Part shown: one piece after another, positions 34,950-43,954 of the stretch
How the letters are laid out: the number at the start of each line of letters is the position of its first letter
Position numbering within the stretch: the first letter of the stretch is position 1
The notes under the pieces: generated by a model
The model's database searches: none
Told to the model about the DNA's origin: nothing
The model's input: only the letters and a program-made list of their open reading frames with translations
Program-made: the position numbers and the translations under genes
Source: Thecamonas trahens ATCC 50062
Taxonomy: Eukaryota; Apusozoa; Apusomonadida; Apusomonadidae
Length of the DNA stretch: 46,833 nucleotides
Assembly (NCBI RefSeq): GCF_000142905.1
Contig: NW_013657661.1
Coordinates: forward strand, 330,665-377,497
Direction: 5' to 3'

Positions 34950-36740
34950 CTACATGATGGTGTATTTGTACTCGTCCGCCGATGGGCCATCCCAGACCGA
35001 AGGAACTGGGGCCAGCGTCGGTGGCGGGAAACGCCCGCCGAGGCCGAGGGTGAAGCCAATCTTGAAGAAACTCGCCGCGATGGGAAGCGGGAGGTAGTTG
35101 TCGGTATCCGAGCCGGCCGTATATTCATGAACCACCACGACTTGGCAGCCTCGCATCCGCGCCAGCGTGATGTAAATGCCTGAGCTGTTGAGCGGATCAT
35201 TGTGAGCAAAGACACGCTCAGGGTAGATGTAGATGAGCACCGTGTCTGGTCTCGCGAACATCATGTTGATCATGCCCGCACCCGAGACGCCGATGATGAC
35301 CGTTGCCCGGCGGACTGCAGCCGCGATGTCCTTTACGGACACCGCCGCAAAGTCAACAGCTTCGACAGAGACTCCGGAGCTCTCGAGCCAGGTCATCATG
35401 GCCTCCTTCACACCCGGGCCCCACCTACGCCCATTCGCAGCATGTTGGCGGGAGATAATGAGCACGTGATGCTCGGTGCGCGGCTCGGCCAGTCGCTCCA
35501 GATCAAGTTCTGTAAGACCTGAACGCGATCCTGGCGTCTTCGCACCCTCCACTCCGAGCGCCGGCTCGAGCGGCTCGCCGGTGGCAACATAATAGTACCA
35601 GCGCGAAAAGTACGAGAGCACCTTCGTCGACTTGACTGTAAAACGAATGCCAGCGTTGAGATCAAGTGCCGTGGCCTGGCCGGCAACCACCCGCGCGAAG
35701 CAGTGCGATGGATCCGGCTCTGTGATGATCTCGTCCGCCAGATGTGGGAGCAGCCCGAGCAGGGTAGGCCCGGCCGAATGATCTCCGATTGAAGTGACCC
35801 AATAGGCGATGATGACCTTAGTCGTGTTGACCCGACAAGCCTCGGGCCAGCTGTCGTCACATTGCAACAGTGACGGATCGTCGAGCTCATAGAGCGTGCC
35901 GAACGTTCGCATAAAGCCGTTGTGAAAGTCATGCCAGAAAGTGTTGGTCCAGGGTTCATGGGCCACAAAGAGGGTGCGGTTGTCGGGGATGGTGCACGAT
36001 GAGCCGGAAAAGCCGACGTCGACGAGGAGGCCCTCGTGCCATTCCGCAATCCCGACCTTGCCCAAGCGCTGTGGAGCGGGATCGCCTTCGTTGGTTGCCG
36101 ACAGCGGCGGCTGGGCGTTGATCGTCACAGTCGCACCCCTATAGTCCAACGAGTTCGAGATCGATGCGCCTACATTGAACGCGAGGCACGCCGCTGTAGA
36201 TTCATGGATGAGGTACGGGAGATCCTCCGGGACCACCACAGCGCAGCACGAAACTGGCTCGCCAGCAGTCTCGATTACTGAGCGGGTGATGCTGACTCCT
36301 GCAAACCCAGTGAAGTTGAGCAGCTCGCCAACATCATGTGTGCCGAGCTCGCCGACCATCGGCAGGGCAAGAGAGCATGTCGCGGCCGGGTTGCGAAACG
36401 TGGCGTGCGGGGTATAGTCGGAGAAAGTAAAGCGAGAGATATTGATTGGCACAAAAGGTGACGGTTGCGGTGGTGGGGAGGGAGGCGGAGGTGGCGATGG
36501 TGGAGGCGGCGGTGGTGGTGATGGTGGAGGCGGAGGTGGCGATGGTGGAGGCGGCGGTGGTGGTGATGGAGGCGGCGGCGGTGGTGATGGAGGAGGCGGC
36601 GACCGCGCCAGGGTTGTTGTTCTTCCGCCGACCCAGTGCCCTATTGGGGTCACAGACATGTCGAAGCCACCAAGCCCATACATCACGAGCAAGGCTATGT
36701 TGAAGGCAACCGCCAGTTGCACATACCGCATGCCGCGCAT
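34950..36740 (-). CDS. GT61-family-like glycosyltransferase, type II membrane protein
   Basis: 596 residues from the ATG at 36740 (a second ATG three codons on is possible). A short cytosolic N-terminus, a TM helix (VQLAVAFNIALLVMYGLGGF) and a (Ser)(Pro)n stalk at about residues 46-98 precede the lumenal domain. EPWTNTFWHDFHNGFMR, HVLIISRQHAANGRRW and IIGVSGAGMINMMFARPDTV are characteristic of DUF563/GT61 glycosyltransferases such as plant xylosyl- and arabinosyltransferases and EOGT-type enzymes. Many Cys residues and N-x-S/T sequons fit Golgi or ER residence. Donor and acceptor sugars cannot be deduced. The stalk resembles a hydroxyproline-rich glycoprotein and may itself be glycosylated. 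Its neighbour across the divergent promoter, MPDU1, also acts in glycosylation. Confidence 0.85.
   Translation of the reverse strand: MRGMRYVQLAVAFNIALLVMYGLGGFDMSVTPIGHWVGGRTTTLARSPPPPSPPPPPPSPPPPPPPSPPPPPPSPPPPPPPSPPPPPSPPPQPSPFVPINISRFTFSDYTPHATFRNPAATCSLALPMVGELGTHDVGELLNFTGFAGVSITRSVIETAGEPVSCCAVVVPEDLPYLIHESTAACLAFNVGASISNSLDYRGATVTINAQPPLSATNEGDPAPQRLGKVGIAEWHEGLLVDVGFSGSSCTIPDNRTLFVAHEPWTNTFWHDFHNGFMRTFGTLYELDDPSLLQCDDSWPEACRVNTTKVIIAYWVTSIGDHSAGPTLLGLLPHLADEIITEPDPSHCFARVVAGQATALDLNAGIRFTVKSTKVLSYFSRWYYYVATGEPLEPALGVEGAKTPGSRSGLTELDLERLAEPRTEHHVLIISRQHAANGRRWGPGVKEAMMTWLESSGVSVEAVDFAAVSVKDIAAAVRRATVIIGVSGAGMINMMFARPDTVLIYIYPERVFAHNDPLNSSGIYITLARMRGCQVVVVHEYTAGSDTDNYLPLPIAASFFKIGFTLGLGGRFPPPTLAPVPSVWDGPSADEYKYTIM
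36445..36605 (-). repeat. Triplet-rich array encoding the Ser-(Pro)n stalk
   Basis: On the plus strand the array shows GGTGGAGGCGG-type units with periodic GAT. It encodes SPPPP to SPPPPPPP blocks. The array is nearly pure Gly/Pro-type codon triplets and prone to slippage. Confidence 0.9.
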
Positions 36741-37776
36741 CCCCTATCTGCTCAATGCGGCTGGTCAGTGTGAGTGGGTAGGCGGTGCGAGTCGAGCCAT
36801 CCCTGCATTATTGCGACACTTGTGGCATGCATGCACATACAGCGAGAGTTGAGGAGGTGGAATGGGGGAGGGGGGATGGTGTGTTTGCATGTGTGTGTGT
36901 GTGTGTGGGGGGGGTGGAGCTGTACAAGCATGTACGTACTGGCGTGTGAAGAAAGTACGTGTATGTGAATGTGTGTGTGTGTATCCGGGTGTTTCTATTC
37001 TCTGGGTGGTGGAGTGAACGACGGGCAACTGGTTGTTGTGAGAAATATGGCATGCAACACAAAACAGCTACACATTGTGGGTTAAGAGGGCAACTCGCCC
37101 AGACGCCAGACGGTCCTCCCCCCCCCCGATGACGCAGGTTTTCTGAATTACGATAGTGCATAGTGTAACAGGTCCATTCCTTAGGAGTAATGTCTCATCG
37201 AGTCGACAATGCCTATGGTAGGGGGAGGCGGGGGGGGGTGGCTGTTTCGAGGGGGGGGGGGGGGGTCAAAGTCGCGGCAACCAGCCTGTTTGATCTCTTT
37301 CTCGCCTCCACCTTGCCACCATGGACACAGATGACAGCACTATGTATATGAATATGCTAGGCTTGTTGCAGGGAACACAACCATGTGTATGGATGGACGA
37401 TGCGCGCACGTTCACACATCCCGCCCGTCATCCCCACCCTGCCGTCTCGCTGCCACCCTTGAAGCCTGCCTCTCAATCGGTATTCATTGAGCTGGGCATG
37501 ATGGCACCCGCTCCCTCGTGCTTGTTTGAGGTTGCCACTGCGTGCGCCTGGTTAGTTCTGCCCTACTACATCGGCCTGCCTTGGGAGGGTCAACCTAGAA
37601 ATTCTCGATGTGGGATCGTGCTGCCTTGCCTCGGTGCTCTTTCGCGTCGGGCCGCCACCTCGCCACGCCGCCGACCGAACCACCGCTCGCGGTGCCCCCT
37701 TCCCCCCACCCTACCCTACCCCACCCTTTCCCCGACCACTCCTCACTCTTCACTCTCCAAACCAGCCTGTCTAGCC
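36741..37776. promoter_or_regulatory. Divergent intergenic region, about 1 kb, between GT61 and MPDU1 genes
   Basis: The longest gap in the window. It holds GT-rich sequence at 36885-36990, G-runs near 37212-37265, and C-rich sequence at 37690-37740 just before the MPDU1 start. The 36990-37210 part is visibly less GC-rich than the rest of the window. An open frame from an ATG at 37321 continues in phase into MPDU1, but its translation lacks any membrane-protein character, so I treat it as leader. No RNA gene was recognised. Confidence 0.5.
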
Positions 37777-38523
37777 ATGTACACCTGGGGACTCGTGATC
37801 GGACTCGTGGCAGCGCTGGCTGTGGTCTCTGTCGCCGGCGCCCCGCTCCCGGTCATCGGCATGGAGCTGTCCGAGGTCAAGGTGCTCGTCTCACAGGTCC
37901 TGGGGCTGGCCATTGTGGCCGGCTCGGTCATTCTTAAGCTTCCGCAGGTTATCAACATTGTCCGCGCTGGTTCGGTGGCAGGCATCTCGGGCCTCTCGTT
38001 CTACCTCGACGTGGCAGTCTTCGCTATTACCACCACCTACAACGTGCTCGAGGGCAACCCGTTTTCTACCTATGGAGAGGCCGCCATCATCCTCGCCCAG
38101 AACCTTGTCCTCGTCGTCATGTACTGGCACTACGCCGCACCGCCGGTCGCGTGGTCTGAGCGTATCGCCGTCTCGGTCTTTGGCGCTGCGCTCGTCTATG
38201 GTATGATCGTCCTCCCGGCTGACCTCCGCTGGATCCTCCCGCTCTCCACCATCCCCTCGGCCTGCGCCGCCCGCATCCCTCAGATCATCGCCAACTTTGC
38301 CAACGGCCATACCGGCCCGCTCTCGCTCATCACCTTTTTCCTCAACTTTGGCGGCTCGCTCGCCCGCGTCTTTACCACTCTCACCCAGGTCAACGACGTC
38401 TGGCTCGTTCTCGGCTTTATCATCGGCACCGTTCTCAACGGCGTCATCGTCGTCCAGATCATCGCCTACTGGTCCCGCACCAAGGCTGTCCTCGCCGCCG
38501 ACGCTGCCGCCAAGACCAAGTAG
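37777..38523 (+). CDS. Mannose-P-dolichol utilization defect 1 protein (MPDU1/Lec35), PQ-loop family
   Basis: 248 residues from the ATG at 37777, where a hydrophobic segment begins (GLVIGLVAALAVVSVAG). Two PQ-loop repeats are present: LKLPQVINIVRAGSVAGIS near residue 52 and RIPQIIANFANGHTGPLS near residue 165. LNFGGSLARVFTTLTQV and VLGFIIGTVLNGVIVVQI follow, which together are characteristic of MPDU1. The protein is a seven-helix ER membrane protein required for using mannose-P-dolichol and glucose-P-dolichol as lumenal donors in N-glycan, GPI and related assembly. A polar C-terminal tail ends in Lys. Length agrees with animal MPDU1 (about 247). The start is divergent from the GT61-like gene. 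Confidence 0.92.
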   Translation: MYTWGLVIGLVAALAVVSVAGAPLPVIGMELSEVKVLVSQVLGLAIVAGSVILKLPQVINIVRAGSVAGISGLSFYLDVAVFAITTTYNVLEGNPFSTYGEAAIILAQNLVLVVMYWHYAAPPVAWSERIAVSVFGAALVYGMIVLPADLRWILPLSTIPSACAARIPQIIANFANGHTGPLSLITFFLNFGGSLARVFTTLTQVNDVWLVLGFIIGTVLNGVIVVQIIAYWSRTKAVLAADAAAKTK

Positions 38524-38725
38524 AAGTGAATCGAAAAGCCGTCCCCCATCCAGCCGCCCAGCCCCTTGCCCCGGTCACGCTCCGGTGGCAGAACACCGCG
38601 CCCACTGCCCTCCCCCTCCCCCACCCCACCTCCCCCCCCCCCCCCCACAAAAAACACACAACCGCACACAACGACCACCCCAACCACTCCTCCATCCCCA
38701 CCCCGCCCCCATCATTCCGCTTTCC

Positions 38726-41700
38726 ATGTCCGGATTATCCACGCCCTCGCAGGTCACCGGCATCCGGACGGTCAAGTCGCACCTGGCCCTGGACTCGCTC
38801 GACCCGCCACCGCACGACCTGCCTGCCCTCTCCATCCTCCATCCACCGGCTCCACGGACGGTATTTGATCCTCCAACACCCCCACCCACTCCGCCGCCAA
38901 CCTCGCCGCTCTCTTCCACCAGCTCGCTGCTTCCGCTGGAAGAGCCCGACCGCTCCTCGCCTCGCAGCCGTCTCGACACCGCTCGCCTCGCGCCGGCGGC
39001 CACCACCACCGCTGTCGCGACGGCTACTACCGCCGCCTCGGCAGTCATCGCACCGCTTCTTGTCCCACACGCGCTTGTCGCAGCTGTGTGGTTCGTTCCA
39101 GCTGTGGTTGTCACCGCTGCTGCATCGGTCGTCTCAGCCCAGGCCTCGGCGGGCACCATCGATCCGCTTGTCCTCGCCACCTCGGCGCGCAACGCTGCCG
39201 CGCTTGGGTTGGGCCTCGCACTGGGCATTTGGCTCACCGGCCTTGTTGCTACCAACACCGTGCTCGCCATCGACTGCTCCCGCCCGGGCCTGGCCTCGCC
39301 GGAAGTCTGCAGCCAGGCGCCGCTCATGTGGACCGCCATTGTCGCTGCAGGCTGGGTCCTCCCTTCCCTCGTCGTCGCGCCGCTCAGCTATCGCCTTCTT
39401 GCTGCAGCTCGAAGGCTGAGCGCTGAGCACGGCCGACTCGCATCGCGGCCCAACGCAGCGCCCAAGTTTTTGTCGTTCCGAGCCTGGTTCGTAGCAGTCC
39501 GCGCGGGCCGCGCGGGCGCGCTTGACACCAATGCTCGTCGCAGTGCCCATGGCTCGCCACGCGCCGACGCGCCGCGGACGGTGGCTGTTAGCAAGCGACC
39601 AGGCGGGAACTACCCCGACAACGCGGTCTCATCGACCAAGTACACCTTGCTCTCGTTTGTGCCGCGGAACTTGATGGAGCAGTTCTCGCGGTTTATGAAT
39701 GTCTACTTTCTGCTCATCGCCACGCTCCAGCTCAACCCGACTCTGGCGCCGGTCAACCCGCTCACCACGTGGATCCCTCTCATTCTCATCTTTACCGCCT
39801 CGGCAGTCCGCGAAGCGTTCGACGACATCGAGCGGGCGCGCCGCGACGCCGCGGTCAACGCCCGCCCGGTCCTGGTCGCGTCTGGGCCTGACTGGGCGTC
39901 AGTTCCCTCGCGCCGGCTCCATGTTGGCTCGCTCGTTCTCCTCCACCAGGACGAGCTCGTGCCAGCTGATCTGGTCGTCCTTGCCACGTCGGCGCCCAAT
40001 GGCTCTGCCGCTTTTGTCGAGACTGCTAACCTCGACGGCGAGACCGACCTCAAGGCTCGCGCTGCGCCTCCCGCCACCTCGGCTCGACTCACCTCGCGCG
40101 GCGACTCGCCTGATCCGCGACTGTGGGACGACGTTGTCGTCACCGCGCCGGCTCCAGACCCCCACCTCTACGCCTTTGACGCCCAGCTCGTCGTCACACC
40201 GCACGACGCCGATGCCGGAGACTCGTCCGACGCCGCACTCATTCCACTCACTCCCGACTCACTTCTCTTGCAGGGATCGGTGCTCAAGCAGGTTGCGTTT
40301 GCCGTCGGTGTCGTTGTTTACACTGGGTGCGAGACCAAGCTGGCCAACAACAAGTCGCCTCCGCGCGGCAAGACGACTGCCCTTGACGATGCCATCAACA
40401 GCTTCACCCGGACCATTTTTTGCATCCAGCTTGCAGCGGCGGTCGTCCTTGGCTTTGCCGGCAACGCGACCAAGGCCGTGCTTGCGCCGCGTGCGCTGTA
40501 CCTGGCCTACCCTGCGTCCGAGTGGAGTCAGCTCTCGCCGTGGGCATCGGTGGTCCTCCCGCTCCGCTTCCTGCTTCTCATCTCGTACATGATTCCTATC
40601 TCGCTCAAGATCACACTCGAGATGCTCAAGACCTTTTACGCCGCGCTCATTGGATGGGATCTTGCGCTCTACCACGCTGAGACCGATACGCCCGCCGCCG
40701 CAGTCTCGACTGGCCTCGCGGAAGACCTCGGCGTCATCACCCACGTCCTCACCGACAAGACTGGAACGCTGACCAACAACGAAATGGCGCTCGACTCGCT
40801 CGCCTGGGACGGCCTTGTCTATCACACCAGCCACGAGCAGCCGGCCCTGGTCTCGGCCCTCGACAACGGAGTTCACGCAGCGCTTGGCCTCGTGACTGCC
40901 ATGGCAGTCTGCCATAATGCAGTCCCACTGGGCTCGGACGCATACGCGCACTCACGGGATTTAGGCCAGCTCTCGTGGTCGGCGGCGTCGCCGGACGAAG
41001 AGGCATTGGTGGCCGGCGCTGCAGGCCTCGGGTACGTGTGCGTGAGACGGTCTGCGCCGCCGGACTCTGCTCGTGGATGGTTGCTGGATGTCCATGCCCG
41101 GGCCGCCATCGGCACCTCGGAGCCACTCATCCAACCTGTTGCTGTTGTGGCTCACCTCGCGTTTTCATCAGAGCGCAAGCGGTCGGGCGTGCTAGTCCGC
41201 TTTGAGCCATCGGTAGCTGAGCGCGGGCCGCTTGCCGGCGGCCTCGCGGCTTTCGGTGAGTATGTGCTCTTTGTCAAGGGTGCCGACTCGAGCGTCTTTC
41301 CGCGGCTTCGCGCCGCCGACTCTTCTGCCGCCGAGCGACTGGAAGGCTCACTTCTGCGGTTCGGCACTGCCGGTCTGCGGACGTTGGTGTACGGCTATCG
41401 GGTTGTGCCGCGCGTCGAGGCCGAGCAGTGGCTGGCTGGCCTCGATGCGGCACGAGCTTCGATGAGGCACCGGGCGCAGCGAGTGGCGGCTACGTACGCT
41501 GCGCTTGAGCGCGGGCTGACGCTCCTCGGCGCATCAGCGGTGGAGGACAAGCTCCAGGAGGGCGTGCCCGAAACTATTGCCCAGCTCCGAAAGGCCGGCA
41601 TTCGGTTCTGGATGCTGACCGGCGACAAGGAGTCGACAGCACGGCAAATTGCGATCTCGTGCAACTTGGTCGGTAACCACGGGGCAGCGGTAGTGCCGCT

Positions 41701-42808
41701 CACAAGCATTGCGCGTGCGCCGAACGAGGTCCATGCCATTCTTGGCGAGGCGTCGCGGAACATGGGACCGGAGACATCGCTCGTCATCGACGGCGCGTCG
41801 CTGCGGATTGTACTGAGCTCTGCGCGCGAGTACTTCGTGCGGCTGGCGCTGTCGGCGGCAGCCGTGGTCTGCTGTCGCATGTCGCCAGACCAAAAGGCCG
41901 AGCTAGTGCGTGAGGTGCAGGCTTTAGGGCGCGGAGCACGGACGCTGGCCATCGGTGATGGCGGCAACGATGTGGCCATGCTCCAGGCTGCTGCGGTCGG
42001 CGTCGGCATCTCGGGACGCGAGGGCCTGCAGGCCGCACGAGCGGCCGACTACGCTGTGGCGCAGTTCCGGTTCCTCGGACGGCTGCTTCTTGTCCACGGG
42101 CGATATGCTTACACTCGGACAGCCTACGTGGCTCAGTACTGCTTCTACAAGTCGATCTACCTCTGCTCGGTCCAGGTCTTCTACAATGGACTTGCTGGCT
42201 ACTCGGGCATCTCGTACTTCAACACCTTTGCGCTCACGCTCTACAACGTGGCCATCACCGGGCTGCCGATCCTTTCGTATGCCCTCGACCGCGACGTGCC
42301 GATTGCACTTGCGATGGCAAATCCCGGCCTCTACCAGCACCGACTTCCGTGCTCGGTGGCATCGCTCACGCGGTGGATGGGCCTCGGCGTGGCACAAGGC
42401 GGCGTGGCGCTTGGTGTAGCGCTGCTCGGCGCTGGCCATGTCGGGTTTGACGCCGTCTCGATGGTCACCTACTCGATCCTAGTCCTTGTCACCCTTGCCA
42501 TGCTCAGCATTGGCCTCCGCGCGCCCAACGCCATCCACGCCAGTGTCCTCGGCGCCACGCTCCTCACCTATTTCGTCCTCGTCTCGATCTACTCGTCCAT
42601 TCCTCGGCTCGCGTTTTTTGGCACCATGGGCCGACTCGCCACCGAGCCTACAGTCTGGCTCTCTGTCGTCCTCGGCACGTCCATCTCCCTTATCCTCCCC
42701 GCTCTCCAGGTCGGACTCCAACGGCGGCGAGTCGCACCTGTGGGCAACAGCAGCGATGGCAACAGTGACGGCGCGAGCACGCGACTTTTGCCGATGTCGA
42801 TGTCATAA
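38726..42808 (+). CDS. P4-type ATPase (phospholipid flippase) with extra N-terminal membrane region
   Basis: 1,360 residues from the ATG at 38726. Canonical P4 sequence begins near residue 285 (NYPDNAVSSTKYTLLSFVP, EQFSRFMNVYFLL). All P4 motifs follow: DGETDLKAR, the M4 sequence PISLKITLEM, phosphorylation site DKTGTLTNNEM (Asp about 677), SPDEEALVAGA, FSSERKRSGVLVRF, KGADSSVF, MLTGDKESTARQIA and GDGGNDVAMLQ (about 1077). The usual T-N-L-K in the actuator loop is T-D-L-K, and GDGAND is GDGGND. The first 285 residues are unusual: a Pro-rich cytosolic stretch (to about 80), then three or four hydrophobic segments at about 105-135, 158-180 and 200-225. The enzyme moves phospholipids to the cytosolic leaflet, usually with a CDC50 partner, which is not in this window. 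Confidence 0.93.
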   Translation: MSGLSTPSQVTGIRTVKSHLALDSLDPPPHDLPALSILHPPAPRTVFDPPTPPPTPPPTSPLSSTSSLLPLEEPDRSSPRSRLDTARLAPAATTTAVATATTAASAVIAPLLVPHALVAAVWFVPAVVVTAAASVVSAQASAGTIDPLVLATSARNAAALGLGLALGIWLTGLVATNTVLAIDCSRPGLASPEVCSQAPLMWTAIVAAGWVLPSLVVAPLSYRLLAAARRLSAEHGRLASRPNAAPKFLSFRAWFVAVRAGRAGALDTNARRSAHGSPRADAPRTVAVSKRPGGNYPDNAVSSTKYTLLSFVPRNLMEQFSRFMNVYFLLIATLQLNPTLAPVNPLTTWIPLILIFTASAVREAFDDIERARRDAAVNARPVLVASGPDWASVPSRRLHVGSLVLLHQDELVPADLVVLATSAPNGSAAFVETANLDGETDLKARAAPPATSARLTSRGDSPDPRLWDDVVVTAPAPDPHLYAFDAQLVVTPHDADAGDSSDAALIPLTPDSLLLQGSVLKQVAFAVGVVVYTGCETKLANNKSPPRGKTTALDDAINSFTRTIFCIQLAAAVVLGFAGNATKAVLAPRALYLAYPASEWSQLSPWASVVLPLRFLLLISYMIPISLKITLEMLKTFYAALIGWDLALYHAETDTPAAAVSTGLAEDLGVITHVLTDKTGTLTNNEMALDSLAWDGLVYHTSHEQPALVSALDNGVHAALGLVTAMAVCHNAVPLGSDAYAHSRDLGQLSWSAASPDEEALVAGAAGLGYVCVRRSAPPDSARGWLLDVHARAAIGTSEPLIQPVAVVAHLAFSSERKRSGVLVRFEPSVAERGPLAGGLAAFGEYVLFVKGADSSVFPRLRAADSSAAERLEGSLLRFGTAGLRTLVYGYRVVPRVEAEQWLAGLDAARASMRHRAQRVAATYAALERGLTLLGASAVEDKLQEGVPETIAQLRKAGIRFWMLTGDKESTARQIAISCNLVGNHGAAVVPLTSIARAPNEVHAILGEASRNMGPETSLVIDGASLRIVLSSAREYFVRLALSAAAVVCCRMSPDQKAELVREVQALGRGARTLAIGDGGNDVAMLQAAAVGVGISGREGLQAARAADYAVAQFRFLGRLLLVHGRYAYTRTAYVAQYCFYKSIYLCSVQVFYNGLAGYSGISYFNTFALTLYNVAITGLPILSYALDRDVPIALAMANPGLYQHRLPCSVASLTRWMGLGVAQGGVALGVALLGAGHVGFDAVSMVTYSILVLVTLAMLSIGLRAPNAIHASVLGATLLTYFVLVSIYSSIPRLAFFGTMGRLATEPTVWLSVVLGTSISLILPALQVGLQRRRVAPVGNSSDGNSDGASTRLLPMSMS

Positions 42809-42944
42809 ATAGAAAACTTCCATATGTGTCGTCTGCAGTCTGCAAGTAGTGGACGTGGCGATGGGGGCATGGTGGCTGTGACGGCGGAGGTGGTCCGTCC
42901 GTTCCAAACTGTCTGACACTTGCTCACTCCACTCGCCGTGGAAC

Positions 42945-42981
42945 TCCACCACCACCACCACCACCACCACCACCACCACCC
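42945..42981 (+). repeat. (CCA)n microsatellite upstream of the EF-hand gene
   Basis: About twelve CCA units lie 34 bp before the EF-hand start codon. A second CAC array (about 43203-43237) lies near the end of that gene's intron. Confidence 0.9.
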
Positions 42982-43014
42982 CACTCCCTCCCCAGGACTC
43001 ACCAACAAGGGATC

Positions 43015-43889
43015 ATGGGTGGCTCATCGTCCAAGCATTCAAAGCTCTTTGACAGTATGTGTGTGCGAGTGAGAAGGGGGAGGGGGGGGGGGGGGGGGGG
43101 GTGAGGGGCGAGCGGGTGCCTGACGCCTGACTCTGTCGCCTCCTTGCTAGCTCACTGCTGCCACTGGGCATGACATCTCATCAGCCACCAGCCACCAGCA
43201 GCCACCACCACCACCACCACCACCACCACCACCACCAAGCACTCACCATGACCATCGCCGTAGAACTCTTCGCAAATGCCATCGATCTCATCAGGCAGTC
43301 GGCACACTCGCACGAGCTGGATAGGGTAATGGAGGCGGCGATGGAAGGCGATACAGAGGCGGTCGAGCAGCTGCGCCACGAGCAGCAGGAGAAGGCCATG
43401 GAGATGAATCGGGCGGTGCTAATGGAGCTGTGGAACGAGTTTGATGAAAATGGCGACGGCGTACTGTCACGTGAGGAGAACCGGAGGCTGGTTCACCAGT
43501 ACCTCGTCGCCTCCAAGATCCACCTGCCCAAGGTCATGGAGGAGTCGCTGCGGGTCTCGATGGAGCTGGGCCTGAGCGCGATCGAGGCCCAGGATCCAAG
43601 CATGGCGCATGACATGCGCAAGGAGCTCAAGGCTGTGATGAAGACCATCAAGAAGGATTTGACTGCAGGCGTGGTCTCCGTCCTCGACGAAATCCTAGCC
43701 AACGTCGACGAGACCGCAGACGCCCTGCTTGCCGAGATGGACATCGACGGCGACGGCCAAGTCGACCGCGAGGAGTTTATCACCAAGTTCCTCGCCGCCA
43801 CCTCGGCAGTCATCAAGCCGGAGCGGTTCCAAGCGGCCACGTCGTCAGCCATGGCTGCTGCTAACGAGGCGCTGCACGGCGAAGAGTAA
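43015..43889 (+). CDS. EF-hand calcium-binding protein, probably N-myristoylated (two exons)
   Basis: Exon 1 (43015-43054) encodes MGGSSSKHSKLFD. Gly2 and Ser6 match an N-myristoylation signal. The donor is GTATGT. Two acceptors keep the frame: GTAG before 43264 (gives KLFDKLFANAIDL, 221 residues), or CAG before 43192, which would add a poly-His stretch. I favour the first by protein sense, although CAG is the rule in this window. Two EF-hand loops are well formed: DENGDGVLSREE and DIDGDGQVDREE, each with Asp/Asn/Ser ligands and Glu at position 12. Long helices lie between them. It is a likely Ca2+ sensor at membranes. If exon 1 were not used, an ATG at 43249 (MTIAVELF) could start a shorter form. 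Confidence 0.75.
43055..43263 (+). other. EF-hand gene intron with poly-G and CAC arrays
   Basis: A 209-nt intron under the preferred splice model. It holds a G-run of about 20 (43083-43102), a pyrimidine-rich stretch at 43128-43150 and the CAC array. The alternative acceptor at 43192 would shorten it to 137 nt. Confidence 0.6.
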
Positions 43890-43954
43890 CTCCTCACCGA
43901 CGATGTACTCGCTTCACCCTCAAGCGGCTTTCCTTCAGCTTTAAAATCTACTTC

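Noticed and set aside
37321-37776. In-frame 152-residue N-terminal extension of MPDU1
   Set aside because: The extension has no membrane or targeting character and differs in composition. MPDU1 of normal length starts exactly at 37777 with its first helix.
38297-38725. In-frame extension of the P4-ATPase overlapping the MPDU1 coding end
   Set aside because: It reads the MPDU1 coding region in another frame and a C-rich spacer. The ATG at 38726 is the first sensible start.
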